DNA of 64,000 nucleotides from the NCBI RefSeq assembly GCF_000577335.1, contig NZ_CBYL010000008.1:30736-94735 (forward strand). The letters run 5' to 3'. This document shows positions 26,591 to 35,723 of the stretch, in pieces (positions within the stretch are counted from its first letter, which is position 1; every line of letters begins with the position of its first letter). The notes under the pieces were generated by a model, which did no database searches, had not been told where the DNA came from, and saw only the letters and a list, made by a program, of their open reading frames with translations. This stretch comes from Faecalispora jeddahensis (GTDB lineage Bacteria > Bacillota > Clostridia > Oscillospirales > Acutalibacteraceae). Position numbers and translations under genes: made by a program.

Positions 26591-27703
26591 TCAGTTCAGA
26601 ATCGCCAGCTCGGTGTCCTTATCAAAGATATGGCACTTCATCATATCCAGCGCGATGTTGGCTTTATCGCCGGGCTTCGCGGTGGAAGCGGGATCTACGC
26701 GAGCGGTGAGGGAATTGCCCTCGCAGTTAAGGTACAGGTAGATTTCCGCACCCATCAGCTCCGTTACCTCTACGTCCGCGGTAGCCAGGCTATCCTGCGA
26801 TTTCGCGAGGAACTGGGGCTCGTCATGAACATCCTCAGGACGAACACCGAAAGTAACGGTCTTGCCGATATATTCATCCAGAGAAGTCCCCTCTGTTTTG
26901 GACTGCGGAATCTTCACGGTCGTCTTGCCGAAGGTCAGCGTGTACTGTGCGCCGTCCTTGCCGAGAACCGCATCAAGGAAGTTCATCTGCGGCGAACCCA
27001 TAAAGCCGGCCACAAACTCGTTGACCGGGCGCTCATACAGGTTCTGGGGCGTATCGACCTGCTGAATAAAGCCGTCTTTCATCACAACGATGCGGTCGGC
27101 CATCGTCATCGCTTCGGTCTGGTCGTGCGTAACATAGATAAAGGTGGTGCCGAGGCGCTTATGAAGCTTCGCGATCTCGGTTCTCATCTGGGCGCGCAGC
27201 TTTGCGTCCAGGTTGGAGAGCGGCTCGTCAAGCAGGAAGACCTTCGGATCACGGACGATGGCACGGCCCAGCGCAACGCGCTGACGCTGGCCGCCGGAGA
27301 GAGCCTTCGGCTTTCTGTCGAGCAAGTGAGAGATATCCAGAATGCGGGCGGCTTCTTCCACGCGGCGCTTGATCTCATCCTTCGGAGTCTTGCGGAGCTT
27401 GAGACCGAAAGCCATGTTATCGAACACGGTCATGTGCGGATACAGCGCATAGTTCTGGAACACCATTGCGATATCGCGGTCTTTGGGGGCAATGTCGTTG
27501 GACAGCTTGTCCCCGATGTACAATTCGCCCTTGGAAATTTCCTCCAGCCCGGCGATCATACGAAGCGTGGTGGATTTTCCGCAGCCGGACGGGCCAACCA
27601 GAATGATAAATTCCTTGTCTTCGATCTCCAGGCAGAAATCCGTAACCGCCGTCACGCCGCCTGGATAAATCTTGTAAATGTTTCTGAGTGATAAGCTTGC
27701 CAT
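26591..27703 (-). CDS. sugar ABC transporter ATP-binding protein (MsmK/MsmX/UgpC type)
   Basis: ATPase that drives carbohydrate ABC importers. 370 residues: Walker A GPSGCGKST (about 37-45), Q-loop, signature LSGGQRQRVALGRA, Walker B FLLDEPLSNLDAKLR, His switch VTHDQTEA, then the C-terminal TOBE/regulatory domain (GVRPEDVHDEPQF). No permease or binding-protein gene is next to it, so it is probably a shared ATPase for several sugar systems, as MsmX is in Bacillus subtilis. The ATG at 27703 is used because of AGGAGG six bases before it. Confidence 0.92.
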   Translation of the reverse strand: MASLSLRNIYKIYPGGVTAVTDFCLEIEDKEFIILVGPSGCGKSTTLRMIAGLEEISKGELYIGDKLSNDIAPKDRDIAMVFQNYALYPHMTVFDNMAFGLKLRKTPKDEIKRRVEEAARILDISHLLDRKPKALSGGQRQRVALGRAIVRDPKVFLLDEPLSNLDAKLRAQMRTEIAKLHKRLGTTFIYVTHDQTEAMTMADRIVVMKDGFIQQVDTPQNLYERPVNEFVAGFMGSPQMNFLDAVLGKDGAQYTLTFGKTTVKIPQSKTEGTSLDEYIGKTVTFGVRPEDVHDEPQFLAKSQDSLATADVEVTELMGAEIYLYLNCEGNSLTARVDPASTAKPGDKANIALDMMKCHIFDKDTELAILN

Positions 27704-27741
27704 AATAAACCTCCTGAGCATATGGATCAGTCTGAAAGCAC

Positions 27742-27757
27742 GGCGTCACTTGACGCC
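27742..27757. promoter_or_regulatory. 16-bp palindrome upstream of the ABC ATPase gene
   Basis: GGCGTCA CT TGACGCC is a perfect dyad about 40 bases before the ATPase start. AT-rich -10-like sequences lie 30 bases further upstream (27782-27800), so the palindrome would be in the transcribed leader, a place suited to an operator. Confidence 0.4.
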
Positions 27758-27905
27758 AAAAACCTGATGGAATAGCAAGATTTGATATTATTAATATATC
27801 AGAACCACCCTGGTTTTAACAGACCTTTTTTACCCAAACTTTGCATGGAGCGTTTAGGTAAATCCCATAAAGAAGCTAAAGATGTGATAAAAACAAGGAG
27901 GCTTT

Positions 27906-28643
27906 TCAGGTGAAAACCGCCAGAATTTCTTTGGCAGTCATTTGTCGAATTTCACCAGGGGAAAGATTCGGGTCTAATTTCAGCGAACCAATCTGCACGC
28001 GGCGCAGCGCCAGCACGGTTTTTCCGCGGGCCATAAACATTCGTTTAACCTGATGGAATTTTCCCTCATAGATACATACGCGTACCTGACGCTGCAAAGG
28101 CGTGATTTTTGCGTCGGCAAGCTCAGGGGGCAAAACGGACAATTTTGCAGGAAGCGCTTCGAAATCTTTCATTTTTACTCCGACAGAAAAGGCTAGGATA
28201 TCCTGTGAATCGATGGGAAGATCGAGTACGGCATCATAAATTTTCTCAACTTTCTTTTTGGGAGAGAGCATTTTATGTGCATAATCTCCATCGTTTGTCA
28301 AAATGAGCAAACCTTCTGTATCTTTATCGAGCCGGCCCGCCGGGAACAGCCCCCGGCGCTGCCACTCCTGCGGAACCAGATCCACAACGGTTTTGGCCCT
28401 GGTATCGCGCGAAGCAGACAGAACGCCCTTCGGTTTATTCATCATAAGGTAAATAAAGCGGGAAACCGCCAGCCCGCGGCCCTCCACTGCAATCGCATCC
28501 TGTTCCTCATCCGCCTTATGCTCCGGCCGCACCACCACCGCTCCGTTCACCGTGACCCGCCCTTTGCGGATCATCAGGCCCACTTCTTTGCGGCTGCCGA
28601 TGTTCTGAGAAGCCAGTATTTTATCGAGCCGTTCCAGCGCCAT
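27906..28643 (-). CDS. 16S/23S rRNA pseudouridine synthase, RsuA/RluB family
   Basis: Converts a specific uridine in rRNA to pseudouridine. 245 residues: an N-terminal S4 RNA-binding domain (MALERLDKILASQNIGSRKE, residues 1-60) and the catalytic domain with motif II GRLDKDTEGLLILTNDGDYA (catalytic Asp) and EGKFHQVKRMFMARGK. The length and the ending fit RsuA (pseudouridine 516 of 16S rRNA) more than RluB, but this is not certain. It reads toward the ABC ATPase gene, 200 bases apart. Confidence 0.88.
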   Translation of the reverse strand: MALERLDKILASQNIGSRKEVGLMIRKGRVTVNGAVVVRPEHKADEEQDAIAVEGRGLAVSRFIYLMMNKPKGVLSASRDTRAKTVVDLVPQEWQRRGLFPAGRLDKDTEGLLILTNDGDYAHKMLSPKKKVEKIYDAVLDLPIDSQDILAFSVGVKMKDFEALPAKLSVLPPELADAKITPLQRQVRVCIYEGKFHQVKRMFMARGKTVLALRRVQIGSLKLDPNLSPGEIRQMTAKEILAVFT

Positions 28644-28809
28644 CGTACTTTCCCCCTGCCCTTTGTATTCTTACTATTGCCAGACAACCGAACAGGCATC
28701 CGGCTGAATACGGCAATTCTTCCTCGCCGCAGGCAGAGAAAGAAATAAATGTCCTTTTGTAAAGCTGTCGGCTCTATTGTACCGTGGGCAGGCGGGAAAC
28801 GTCAAGACG

Positions 28810-28840
28810 AAAAGCGTGCGGAGAATCATTCCCCGCACGC
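28810..28840 (-). terminator. terminator of the DUF4830-like gene
   Basis: Inverted repeat 28814-28821 with 28833-28840 (8 pairs, extended by GGA/TCC), four T on the minus strand. It lies 45 bases after the stop of the gene at 28885. Confidence 0.6.
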
Positions 28841-28884
28841 CGCGCTTTAAATTATTCATGTAAAATGATATCCGATGCGCCAGG

Positions 28885-29466
28885 TCAATCCGTCGGCCAG
28901 GCGTTGGTGGGGATTTCGCTGACATTCGTCTCTTTGGCAGACTCCGCCGAAGAGGTGAGCTGCTGCGCCGTATTGCCGGGCATGATACGGTCACTGCCGG
29001 CAAATCCGCACATCGAGCCGTCCAGCGGGGTGGAGCTGATATCTCCCCCGATCACCTTGCCGCTGTAAACCAGCATGGTGGCACGAACAGGCGAACCCTG
29101 ATCGGTGGCGTTGTTGATCTGGTACACCCACTGTTTGCAGATCTTGCCCGCATAACGGGTCAGGTCGAGCCCCTGCTCCTTTTGCAGAGCATTGTATTTT
29201 TCATATACCTCGTTAAAGGTCGCCGGAATCGTCACCTCACGGATTTCGACCGGTTCTTCCGTAACCTCCCAGCCGAATTGGGTCAAAAACGCAATGCGAT
29301 CCTCATTGCTCTCCGCCTTCAGATTATATTTCTGGCCGCCCATTGTCGCCTCGCTGCCGGAGCCATGAACAACCACTGCGGTAATCGTAACAAGAATCAG
29401 CACCAGAATCAGGAAAATAACCAACAGGATATTTTTACGCTTTGCTTTCACAGATACGACGAACAT
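28885..29466 (-). CDS. membrane-anchored DUF4830-like protein
   Basis: 193 residues with a basic N-terminus and one transmembrane helix (about 13-33). The extracellular part starts with AFLTQFGWEVTEEPVEIREV and continues with FNEVYEKYNALQKEQGLDL and a WVYQINN segment, which resembles the DUF4830 domain of clostridial proteins; the domain name is from memory and should be taken as likely. A long low-complexity tail follows. Function unknown. It sits alone between gltS and rsuA. Confidence 0.65.
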   Translation of the reverse strand: MFVVSVKAKRKNILLVIFLILVLILVTITAVVVHGSGSEATMGGQKYNLKAESNEDRIAFLTQFGWEVTEEPVEIREVTIPATFNEVYEKYNALQKEQGLDLTRYAGKICKQWVYQINNATDQGSPVRATMLVYSGKVIGGDISSTPLDGSMCGFAGSDRIMPGNTAQQLTSSAESAKETNVSEIPTNAWPTD

Positions 29467-29596
29467 CGCTCTCTCCCCCTTATTTCATACCAATACATAT
29501 GCACGGCACGGCGCGCTCATGCAAGCATTTTTATGCGAAGAAAAAATCTACGCCGTTGTTCCAAATCCCCTGCACAGCGGCGCAGCGGAAGAGCTG

Positions 29597-30829
29597 TTAG
29601 CACAGAATATTGATGCACCAGATGACGAATGGCTGATAGAACACATCGATCAAAAACGCGCCCACAATGGGAACGATGATCAGCGCCTTGCGGGATTCGC
29701 CATATTTCTCCTGAATGGTCGTCATGTTGGCTACCGCGGTGGGGGTGGAGCCGATGTCGTGCCCGATCAGGCCGGCACACATGACGGCCGCGTCGTAATT
29801 CTTGCCCAGAATCCGGAAAATCACGAAATATGTGAGCAGAACCAGAAGCACCGTCTGCGTGACCAGCACAATGAGCAGCGGCAGCGCCAGCGCGGCCAGT
29901 TCCCAGAGCTTGAGCGTCATCAGCGCCATCGACAGATACAGCCCCAGAGTCACATCGCCTATTTTGTCGTTAAAGTCCATGCGGAACTCGTAAAAATGAT
30001 ACTTCTCGTTCAGGTTGCGCACCAGCACGGCAAAGAACATCGCGCCCACATAGGTGGGGATCGACATGTGAACCAGCTGGCCCAAATACCCGACGATGAC
30101 CGCCCCGAGCGTCATGCAGAGCATCAGCGCGGTCAGGTTTTTCATGGTGGCGGCATAATCCATCTCCGGCCGCTCCGCCGCTTCCGTTTCGTAGCCCGCG
30201 ACGTCGATCTCAAACGTCTCCTCCGGCTTTGGCTCCAGGCGATACCGGATGATCAGGCGGCGGCCCAGAGGCCCGCCGATCAGGCTGGCTGCGATCAGAC
30301 CGAAGGTAGCCGCCGTGAGCCCGACAAGACTGGCGCCGGGGTAGCCCATCGCTTCCAGCGTTTGGCCGTAGGCCGCCGCGCCGCCGTGGCCGCCCACCAG
30401 AGCCACCGGGCCGGATACAATTCCATAGGCCGCGTGCAGCCCCACCATCGGGCCAAGCCCGACGCCAATGCCTGTTTGCAGCACCGTTACCACCACGTTT
30501 ACCAGCCAATAAATCACCAGCAGCTTACCGCCGGTCAGCAGCACCCGCAGGCTGGCCCCCAGCCCTACCGTGGTAAAAAACGCGAGCATAAAGACCGACT
30601 GAAGCGTGGAATCAAATTGAAAACTGACCGCTCCGCTTAAGTAAAAGCCGAAATTAATAAACACGAATAAGAATCCGCCCACCACGGGAGCGGGGATGCA
30701 AAACTTTTCGAGGAAATGAACTTTACTCTTGATCCAGTAACCGATCAGCAGGAAGATCGCCGCAAGAGTCATCGTGCCGATGTTATCGAACGAGAAGGTC
30801 AATACCGAATCAACAAATTCTGCGCGCAT
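29597..30829 (-). CDS. gltS: sodium/glutamate symporter GltS
   Basis: Imports glutamate with Na+. 410 residues with about ten helices in two inverted repeats; the family's reentrant-loop motifs are visible in GIVSGPVALVGGHGGAAAYG (first half) and CAGLIGHDIGSTPTAVANM (second half). The ATG at 30829 follows GGAGGGGG; a more upstream ATG (30868) would precede this site. A second GltS-type protein is encoded at 52052. With a sodium-pumping decarboxylase in the same window, glutamate uptake and fermentation is a plausible theme. Confidence 0.92.
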   Translation of the reverse strand: MRAEFVDSVLTFSFDNIGTMTLAAIFLLIGYWIKSKVHFLEKFCIPAPVVGGFLFVFINFGFYLSGAVSFQFDSTLQSVFMLAFFTTVGLGASLRVLLTGGKLLVIYWLVNVVVTVLQTGIGVGLGPMVGLHAAYGIVSGPVALVGGHGGAAAYGQTLEAMGYPGASLVGLTAATFGLIAASLIGGPLGRRLIIRYRLEPKPEETFEIDVAGYETEAAERPEMDYAATMKNLTALMLCMTLGAVIVGYLGQLVHMSIPTYVGAMFFAVLVRNLNEKYHFYEFRMDFNDKIGDVTLGLYLSMALMTLKLWELAALALPLLIVLVTQTVLLVLLTYFVIFRILGKNYDAAVMCAGLIGHDIGSTPTAVANMTTIQEKYGESRKALIIVPIVGAFLIDVFYQPFVIWCINILC

Positions 30830-31107
30830 ACAACAAGCCCCCTCCATTTTATCCGGACACCTGCACACCGGGCCAAGGAGAACTCAACCGCCGGATCAGC
30901 ATCCAGCGGCTGTATGGGTACCTGTGCCGGTATCTCTGTCTGAATAAATATGATGGGTTCAGCCTCAATTATGAACCTTTTGGGGAAGATCTGTTCTCCT
31001 CCGCTCAGAGCAAAGGCATACGCGTCCGCCCAAAATCAACGGGCAAACAGACGGAACACCGTTCTCCTTTTGCAAGACAAACAATCTTAGAGCGACAGAT
31101 GCTGTAT
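30830..31107. other. gene-free stretch upstream of gltS
   Basis: No convincing gene. On the plus strand one frame is open from about 30815 to 31215 but has no ATG, GTG or TTG start with a ribosome binding site, and it runs through the fba terminator, so I treat it as chance or a worn remnant. No clear gltS promoter was found. Confidence 0.4.
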
Positions 31108-31142
31108 AAAAAAAGCCCCTTTGTCCTTTGGACAAAGGGGCT
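31108..31142 (-). terminator. terminator of fba
   Basis: Perfect 13-bp inverted repeat 31114-31126 with 31130-31142, three-base loop, followed on the minus strand by seven T. Confidence 0.85.
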
Positions 31143-31239
31143 TGCCCGGAGAGCTAAAACAGTTCACACTGTATTCCCGCCGAAGCGACTTTTTATCACA
31201 GATTGATCCGCGGCCCAAAGCGGCTGTTTCCAGGGCCCT

Positions 31240-32178
31240 TTATGCTTTGCCTGCGCAGCCCAGAACGGTGTTGATCTTATGCTCGACCATCTCTTTGATG
31301 GCGGTGCGGGCGGGCCCGAGGTACTGGCGGGGATCGAAATGAGAAGGATTCTCCGCCAGATATTTGCGCACGCTGGCGGTCATGGCCAAACGCAGGTCGG
31401 AGTCGATGTTGATCTTGCAGACAGCCATGGTAGCCGCCTGGCGCAGCATTTCTTCCGGAATGCCGATCGCGTCGGGCATGCTTCCGCCGTAACGGTTGAT
31501 CTCCTCCACAAACTGGGGAACAACGGACGAAGCTCCGTGCAGTACGATGGGGAATCCGGGCAGACGGCGGGAAACCTCTTCCAGAATATCGAAGCGCAGC
31601 TGCGGCTTCTGGCCGGGTTTGAACTTATAGGCGCCGTGGCTGGTTCCAATGGCGATCGCCAGCGAATCCACGCCGGTTCTCTTGACAAAATCCTCTACCT
31701 GATCGGGGTCGGTGAAATGTGCCTTGTCCTCATCCACACTCACTTCGTCCTCAATACCGGCCAGCTGGCCAAGCTCGGCCTCAACCGTTACATTGTATTT
31801 GTGAGCATACTCCGCAACGCGGCGGGCTTCCTCCACGTTCTCCTCATAGGGCTTGGAGGAACCGTCGAACATGACGGAGGTAAACCCGCCGTCGATGCAC
31901 TCCTTGCACAGCTCAAAGGAGGGGCCGTGATCCAGATGCAGAGCGATGGGCAGCTCGGGGTCCAACAGAACCGCGGCTTCCACCAGCTTTGTCAAATAAG
32001 TGTGGTTGGCATATTTGCGCGCGCCTGCGGACACCTGAAGGATGACCGGAGCTCTCAGCTCATGGCAGGCTTCTGTGATTCCCTGAATGATTTCCATGTT
32101 GTTGACGTTGAACGCGCCGATGGCGTATCCGCCCTCATAGGCTTTTTTGAACATTTCCGTCGTATTTACCAATGGCAT
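31240..32178 (-). CDS. fba: fructose-1,6-bisphosphate aldolase, class II
   Basis: Glycolytic and gluconeogenic zinc aldolase. 312 residues. Seen are the catalytic and zinc region LHLDHGPSFELCKECIDGGF with VMFDGSS, the zinc-binding GTSHGAYKF, and VLHGASSVVPQF with another zinc His. The frame has an in-frame GTG nine bases earlier, but it touches the ribosome binding site, so the ATG at 32178 is used. It is a single-gene unit with its own promoter and terminator. Confidence 0.95.
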   Translation of the reverse strand: MPLVNTTEMFKKAYEGGYAIGAFNVNNMEIIQGITEACHELRAPVILQVSAGARKYANHTYLTKLVEAAVLLDPELPIALHLDHGPSFELCKECIDGGFTSVMFDGSSKPYEENVEEARRVAEYAHKYNVTVEAELGQLAGIEDEVSVDEDKAHFTDPDQVEDFVKRTGVDSLAIAIGTSHGAYKFKPGQKPQLRFDILEEVSRRLPGFPIVLHGASSVVPQFVEEINRYGGSMPDAIGIPEEMLRQAATMAVCKINIDSDLRLAMTASVRKYLAENPSHFDPRQYLGPARTAIKEMVEHKINTVLGCAGKA

Positions 32179-32219
32179 ATGGATCACACTCCTGAATGAT
32201 TTTAGAATACGTTATTGTC

Positions 32220-32225
32220 ATTATA
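32220..32225 (-). promoter_or_regulatory. extended -10 promoter of fba
   Basis: On the minus strand TGGTATAAT with the -10 at 32220-32225; the -35 region is weak (TGTCTT-like). It lies 42 bases before the ATG. Confidence 0.5.
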
Positions 32226-32297
32226 CCATAAACCGGAAGAAAAGACAGGCTTGTGAAAAAAATATCCATAAAATCTTCCATGGAATTTTTGTGCCAT

Positions 32298-33134
32298 TCA
32301 GGCAGAGAACAGCTGTGCATTACACCGGCTGTAATGGAACAGATACTGCTGCGCCACGCCCGCATACGGTCCAAGCTGCTGCGGAGTATAGCCGGGCAGC
32401 AGCACTGCCATGGCGCGCTTCATCCACACGTCCATGGGGAACGCTTCAAGCCGGTGCAGGCCGTACAGCAGCGCGCACTCCGCCACCTTTTCCCCCACGC
32501 CGTAAATTTTCATCAGGCTTTGCCGCGCCTCATCGATCGGCAGGCGGAAAAGAGCGTCTAAATCCACCTCGCCGCCAGCCACCTTCTGCGCCGCGTCGAT
32601 CAGGTATTTGGCCCGGAAGCCGCTGCGCACCGGCGCGAGGGAATCTACCGTCTGAACAGCCAGACGTTCCGGTGACGGAAAATCATAAAAGCCGTCGTGC
32701 TCTTCGCCGAGCAGCTGGCAGAGCCTGTCCACCAACCCCTTAATGCGCGGGATGTTATTGTTCTGAGACAAAATAAACGAACACAGCGCCTCCCACGGGT
32801 CCTGCTGCAGCAGACGGATTCCCGGGGCAAATGCGGCCGCCTGCCGCAGCGCCGGATGCATCTGCGCCAGCGACTCGCGCACCGCCGCGTAATCGAAATC
32901 CAGATCGAAGTAAGGAATCCAGGTTGTTTCGAACTCCGCCGCCGTCACTCCGTGGAACAGCACCGTCCCGTTCTGCTCGGTGATCGTGAGTGTGCGCCCG
33001 CAGGCAATCCCGCGGTATTCTCCGCCGGGCAGCACCTGCCAGCGAAAGCACTGGCCGCAGTCGAGTGTCTGGAGCAAATCCAGATCGGGGGACGACGGGA
33101 TCTCTATCCCATGCGAAGTCTTTCGGTAAAACAT
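32298..33134 (-). CDS. 8-oxoguanine DNA glycosylase, OGG1-like (HhH-GPD)
   Basis: Removes oxidised guanine from DNA and nicks the strand. 278 residues: N-terminal OGG_N-like domain (TLDCGQCFRWQVLPGGEYRG) and an HhH-GPD domain with LMKIYGVGEKVAECALLYG. The Lys in GVGEKVA matches the Schiff-base Lys249 of human OGG1 and the Asp in FPMDVWMKR matches Asp268. Such bacterial OGG1-type enzymes are known in Clostridium (CacOgg). It has a promoter with an extended -10. Confidence 0.9.
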   Translation of the reverse strand: MFYRKTSHGIEIPSSPDLDLLQTLDCGQCFRWQVLPGGEYRGIACGRTLTITEQNGTVLFHGVTAAEFETTWIPYFDLDFDYAAVRESLAQMHPALRQAAAFAPGIRLLQQDPWEALCSFILSQNNNIPRIKGLVDRLCQLLGEEHDGFYDFPSPERLAVQTVDSLAPVRSGFRAKYLIDAAQKVAGGEVDLDALFRLPIDEARQSLMKIYGVGEKVAECALLYGLHRLEAFPMDVWMKRAMAVLLPGYTPQQLGPYAGVAQQYLFHYSRCNAQLFSA

Positions 33135-33180
33135 GAGTTCCTCCTCTGCCGCGCGCTCGGCGCGGCGCTACAATGTGAAC

Positions 33181-33209
33181 ATTATAGCATACTTTTCCTC
33201 AGACGGGAA
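33181..33209 (-). promoter_or_regulatory. promoter of the OGG1-like gene
   Basis: On the minus strand TTCCCG (33204-33209), 17 bases, TGC-TATAAT (-10 at 33181-33186). The -35 is poor, the -10 is extended. Confidence 0.55.
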
Positions 33210-33242
33210 CGGGCGGAGGAAACTGCCAGATAAAGGAAGAAG

Positions 33243-33269
33243 GCCGGATTGCCCACGGGCAACCCGGCT
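33243..33269 (-). terminator. terminator of the formamidase operon
   Basis: Inverted repeat 33243-33254 with 33258-33269 (12 positions, one mismatch), then a pyrimidine-rich tail on the minus strand. It lies about 95 bases after the formamidase stop. Confidence 0.55.
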
Positions 33270-33364
33270 TTCTGTATTTGAGGAGACTAGTCTATGGATC
33301 AATGAAATAAAATTACACTGGTCTGATATTCCGGCGCTGCCAAATTTCTCGCCGGCAGGGCGTT

Positions 33365-34255
33365 TTACAGGGTTTGAATTCCTGTGTGGAATTTCGGGCA
33401 ATGAATCCGAACCGTCACGTTATCGTCCACAACCTCGCAAATCTGCGCGTCGCAGGCCGCGCTCAGCAGACGGTACGCATCGGGAAAATTCAGTCGGAGC
33501 TTTTTCATCAGAAACTGCACCGTATCGTTTGCGGCAATCCGGATGCTTTCCTCCAGCGTCGGCCTGGATGCCAAAAAGTACAGGCCGTCCGTCGTTTCAA
33601 TCACCGGGCGCTCAATCGGGCGGTCGCGGTAAATCGTTGTTTTCAGGCACATTCTGCCCGCGATCTCAATTCCAGTGCCCGAAAGCTCTCCGTCGCCCAT
33701 GCACGCGTGCATATCGCCTACCGCGAGCCCCGCTCCCTGCACACCCACGGGGAAGTAAACCCGGGAACCGACCGCGACCAGCTTCGTATCCATATTCGCC
33801 CCGTGGTCTTCTGGAACAGCGCAGTGGATCTCCTTCTCTTTGGGCGCAACACCCATCACGCCGATCATTGGGGTCAGCGGCAGCTTGATGTCCTCGGAAA
33901 AATGGGCAAAGCCGTCATGAACCGGGATGATTTTCGTATCCGGCTCCGTGATCTGATCGCCCAGAACCCCAAGGCCCACAGACGTGACCATCACGCCCTG
34001 CGACGCAAGATCGATGACCAACACCTCCACGCACAGGGTATCCCCGGGGCGTGCTCCCTTCACGTTGATCGGGCCGACGGCACAATCCATAATGGAAATA
34101 TCGATATCCGGGCGTTTGACGGAAGCGTCCGTAATCTGCCCGCTGTAGCAGTCGTCCACCTCCACCCAGAAGACCTCTCCGTCCTCCACTTCATAGTTTG
34201 CTTTGTTTTCGGGGTTGAACCGAAAAATCACTTTATCCTTTGGAATGACACGCAT
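33365..34255 (-). CDS. acetamidase/formamidase family protein
   Basis: Probably hydrolyses a small amide to ammonia and an acid. 296 residues of the FmdA_AmdA family: KVIFRFNPENKANYEV at the start, DCAVGPINVKGARPGDTL, the GVMGVAPKE segment, and the central GDMHACMGDGELSGTGIEIA motif, which is the most conserved part of the family. The substrate cannot be told. It follows the permease gene by 19 bases, so the permease may bring in its substrate or an amino acid amide. The start at 34255 has AAAGGAAG and fits the family. Confidence 0.88.
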   Translation of the reverse strand: MRVIPKDKVIFRFNPENKANYEVEDGEVFWVEVDDCYSGQITDASVKRPDIDISIMDCAVGPINVKGARPGDTLCVEVLVIDLASQGVMVTSVGLGVLGDQITEPDTKIIPVHDGFAHFSEDIKLPLTPMIGVMGVAPKEKEIHCAVPEDHGANMDTKLVAVGSRVYFPVGVQGAGLAVGDMHACMGDGELSGTGIEIAGRMCLKTTIYRDRPIERPVIETTDGLYFLASRPTLEESIRIAANDTVQFLMKKLRLNFPDAYRLLSAACDAQICEVVDDNVTVRIHCPKFHTGIQTL

Positions 34256-34274
34256 ACCTGCACTTCCTTTCCGA

Positions 34275-35516
34275 TCACCAGCCGGCGGGCAGAATCCCGA
34301 ACATGGAGCAGATGTAATAGACGGCCCCAAACAGGAAGATGGTGATCATCGTATATTGAATCGGTTTTTTTGCATACCAGCCGCACTGCCACTCCGGCTC
34401 AATGTCGCCGTTCTTGCGGGCGCTTTGCAGCATTTTGACCGGTACGATAGACATGATCACTCCGCCGAAGGTTCCCGCCCAGCCAATGGCGTCCACAAAG
34501 CTGACAAGCCCGGAATACGCCAGAATAAACGGGGGAAGCGCCGTGCAGGCAATCGCGATGAGGCGGGTTTTCGTCTCCCGCTCGTCTTTTAATTTGAACA
34601 TATCTACAATATTGGTGAGCATCGCTCCGCCGACCGCCCAATACGAGGTCATCATCGCGCACAACGCGAAAATGTTGGCGGTAAACAGGGCCCATGTGCC
34701 GAGTGCCTGGCCCCAGGCAATGGTAGCAACCTGTGTCACCTCATCGGCGCCGGTCAGCGAAAGCACTGCCAGCGGAACAAGCGCCAGCAGAATGCCGGTG
34801 ATAAACATTCCGATCATGATCGCACCGGGCAGCTTCTTCGGGGTATGACGCATGCCGCGCGCCAACTCCGGAACAGTGTACTGCGCTATGTAGCAGAAAA
34901 TAGCGGTACTGAGAATGGGAACCGCATACGTCCAGTTGGTATAGATCGCCCGGCTGGCGTCAGCCTTTCCTGATACAAACGACGCACCGACGATAAGCAC
35001 CAGCAGCAGCACCATGCCGGTAGAGATAAACTTCTCCCAGATTCCGGTGGCCTTCAGCCCGAACCAGACAACCAGAACGCAGGGGACGGTGAACAGCAGG
35101 CTGCCGGCCCAATTGGGAAGCCCCAGAAGGGTGCAGATGATATTGCCGGAACCGGTGGTATAGGCAATCATACAGCCGATGGAATTCGCACATACCGAAA
35201 TGAACATCAAAAGGGAGCCGCTTTTCCCCACATACTTTTCTGCCAGACCGGGAAGCTGCAGCGGCTTGCGGGTACGCAGCGCGGTTTCTGCAACATAGAG
35301 CATGGAAAACGTGGTAAACAGGCCCGCCACGACAAGCCAAAGCAGCAGAACCGGCCATCCCGCAAGACGGGTGGAATAAGCAAGCCCCAAAATTCCGGAA
35401 CCGATGTTGGCCCCCACGATGATAGAGATCGCCTCATAAAACGTCAGTTTTGTGGTTTTGAGAGCACCCTCCTCCAACTGGGTGTCTTGAACTTTTTGAG
35501 TTTCTTCTACTACCAT
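34275..35516 (-). CDS. amino acid permease, APC/HAAAP type
   Basis: Membrane transporter of 413 residues and about eleven helices. After an acidic N-terminal tail the first helix region reads FYEAISIIVGANIGSGILGL, the substrate-binding GxG segment of this superfamily. It resembles the aromatic amino acid permease group (PF03222-like), but the substrate is not certain. It is in one operon with the formamidase gene and next to a two-component system. A GGGGGA site precedes the ATG at 35516. Confidence 0.82.
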   Translation of the reverse strand: MVVEETQKVQDTQLEEGALKTTKLTFYEAISIIVGANIGSGILGLAYSTRLAGWPVLLLWLVVAGLFTTFSMLYVAETALRTRKPLQLPGLAEKYVGKSGSLLMFISVCANSIGCMIAYTTGSGNIICTLLGLPNWAGSLLFTVPCVLVVWFGLKATGIWEKFISTGMVLLLVLIVGASFVSGKADASRAIYTNWTYAVPILSTAIFCYIAQYTVPELARGMRHTPKKLPGAIMIGMFITGILLALVPLAVLSLTGADEVTQVATIAWGQALGTWALFTANIFALCAMMTSYWAVGGAMLTNIVDMFKLKDERETKTRLIAIACTALPPFILAYSGLVSFVDAIGWAGTFGGVIMSIVPVKMLQSARKNGDIEPEWQCGWYAKKPIQYTMITIFLFGAVYYICSMFGILPAGW

Positions 35517-35573
35517 TGTTGTTCCCCCAATCATAATAATCGTTTTGCCGCGCCTTCGAAAGCTTTACCATAA

Positions 35574-35610
35574 AGTATAAGAGGGCAGGGATAACAAAAG
35601 GACAACAAAA
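35574..35610 (-). promoter_or_regulatory. permease-formamidase promoter with tandem 11-bp activator repeats
   Basis: On the minus strand two head-to-tail 11-mers, TTTTGTTGTCC (35600-35610) and TTTTGTTATCC (35589-35599), one mismatch apart, lie nine bases upstream of a TATACT -10 box (35574-35579). There is no consensus -35; the repeats occupy its place. This is how OmpR/SARP-type activators bind. The neighbouring response regulator has that kind of DNA-binding domain. Confidence 0.55.
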
Positions 35611-35673
35611 AACTTCAAAAAAAATTATTTTTAATCATTGATCCTCTTTGAGAAAGAACCCAAATATCACAGC

Positions 35674-35706
35674 GATTCTCTCCCCGTTTTCTGCGGGGAG
35701 AGAATC
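35674..35706. repeat. 13-bp inverted repeat after the response regulator gene
   Basis: 35674-35686 pairs perfectly with 35694-35706 around seven bases. There is no T run on the minus strand after it, so it may be a Rho-assisted terminator or an mRNA-stabilising hairpin between the response regulator and permease genes. Confidence 0.5.
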
Positions 35707-35723
35707 CAAAAGCTTTTCAATGT

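Noticed and set aside
30815..31215. Plus-strand frame of about 130 codons between gltS and fba without stops
   Set aside because: It has no usable start or ribosome binding site and continues through the fba terminator hairpin; no recognisable protein. Possibly a remnant, but not supported.
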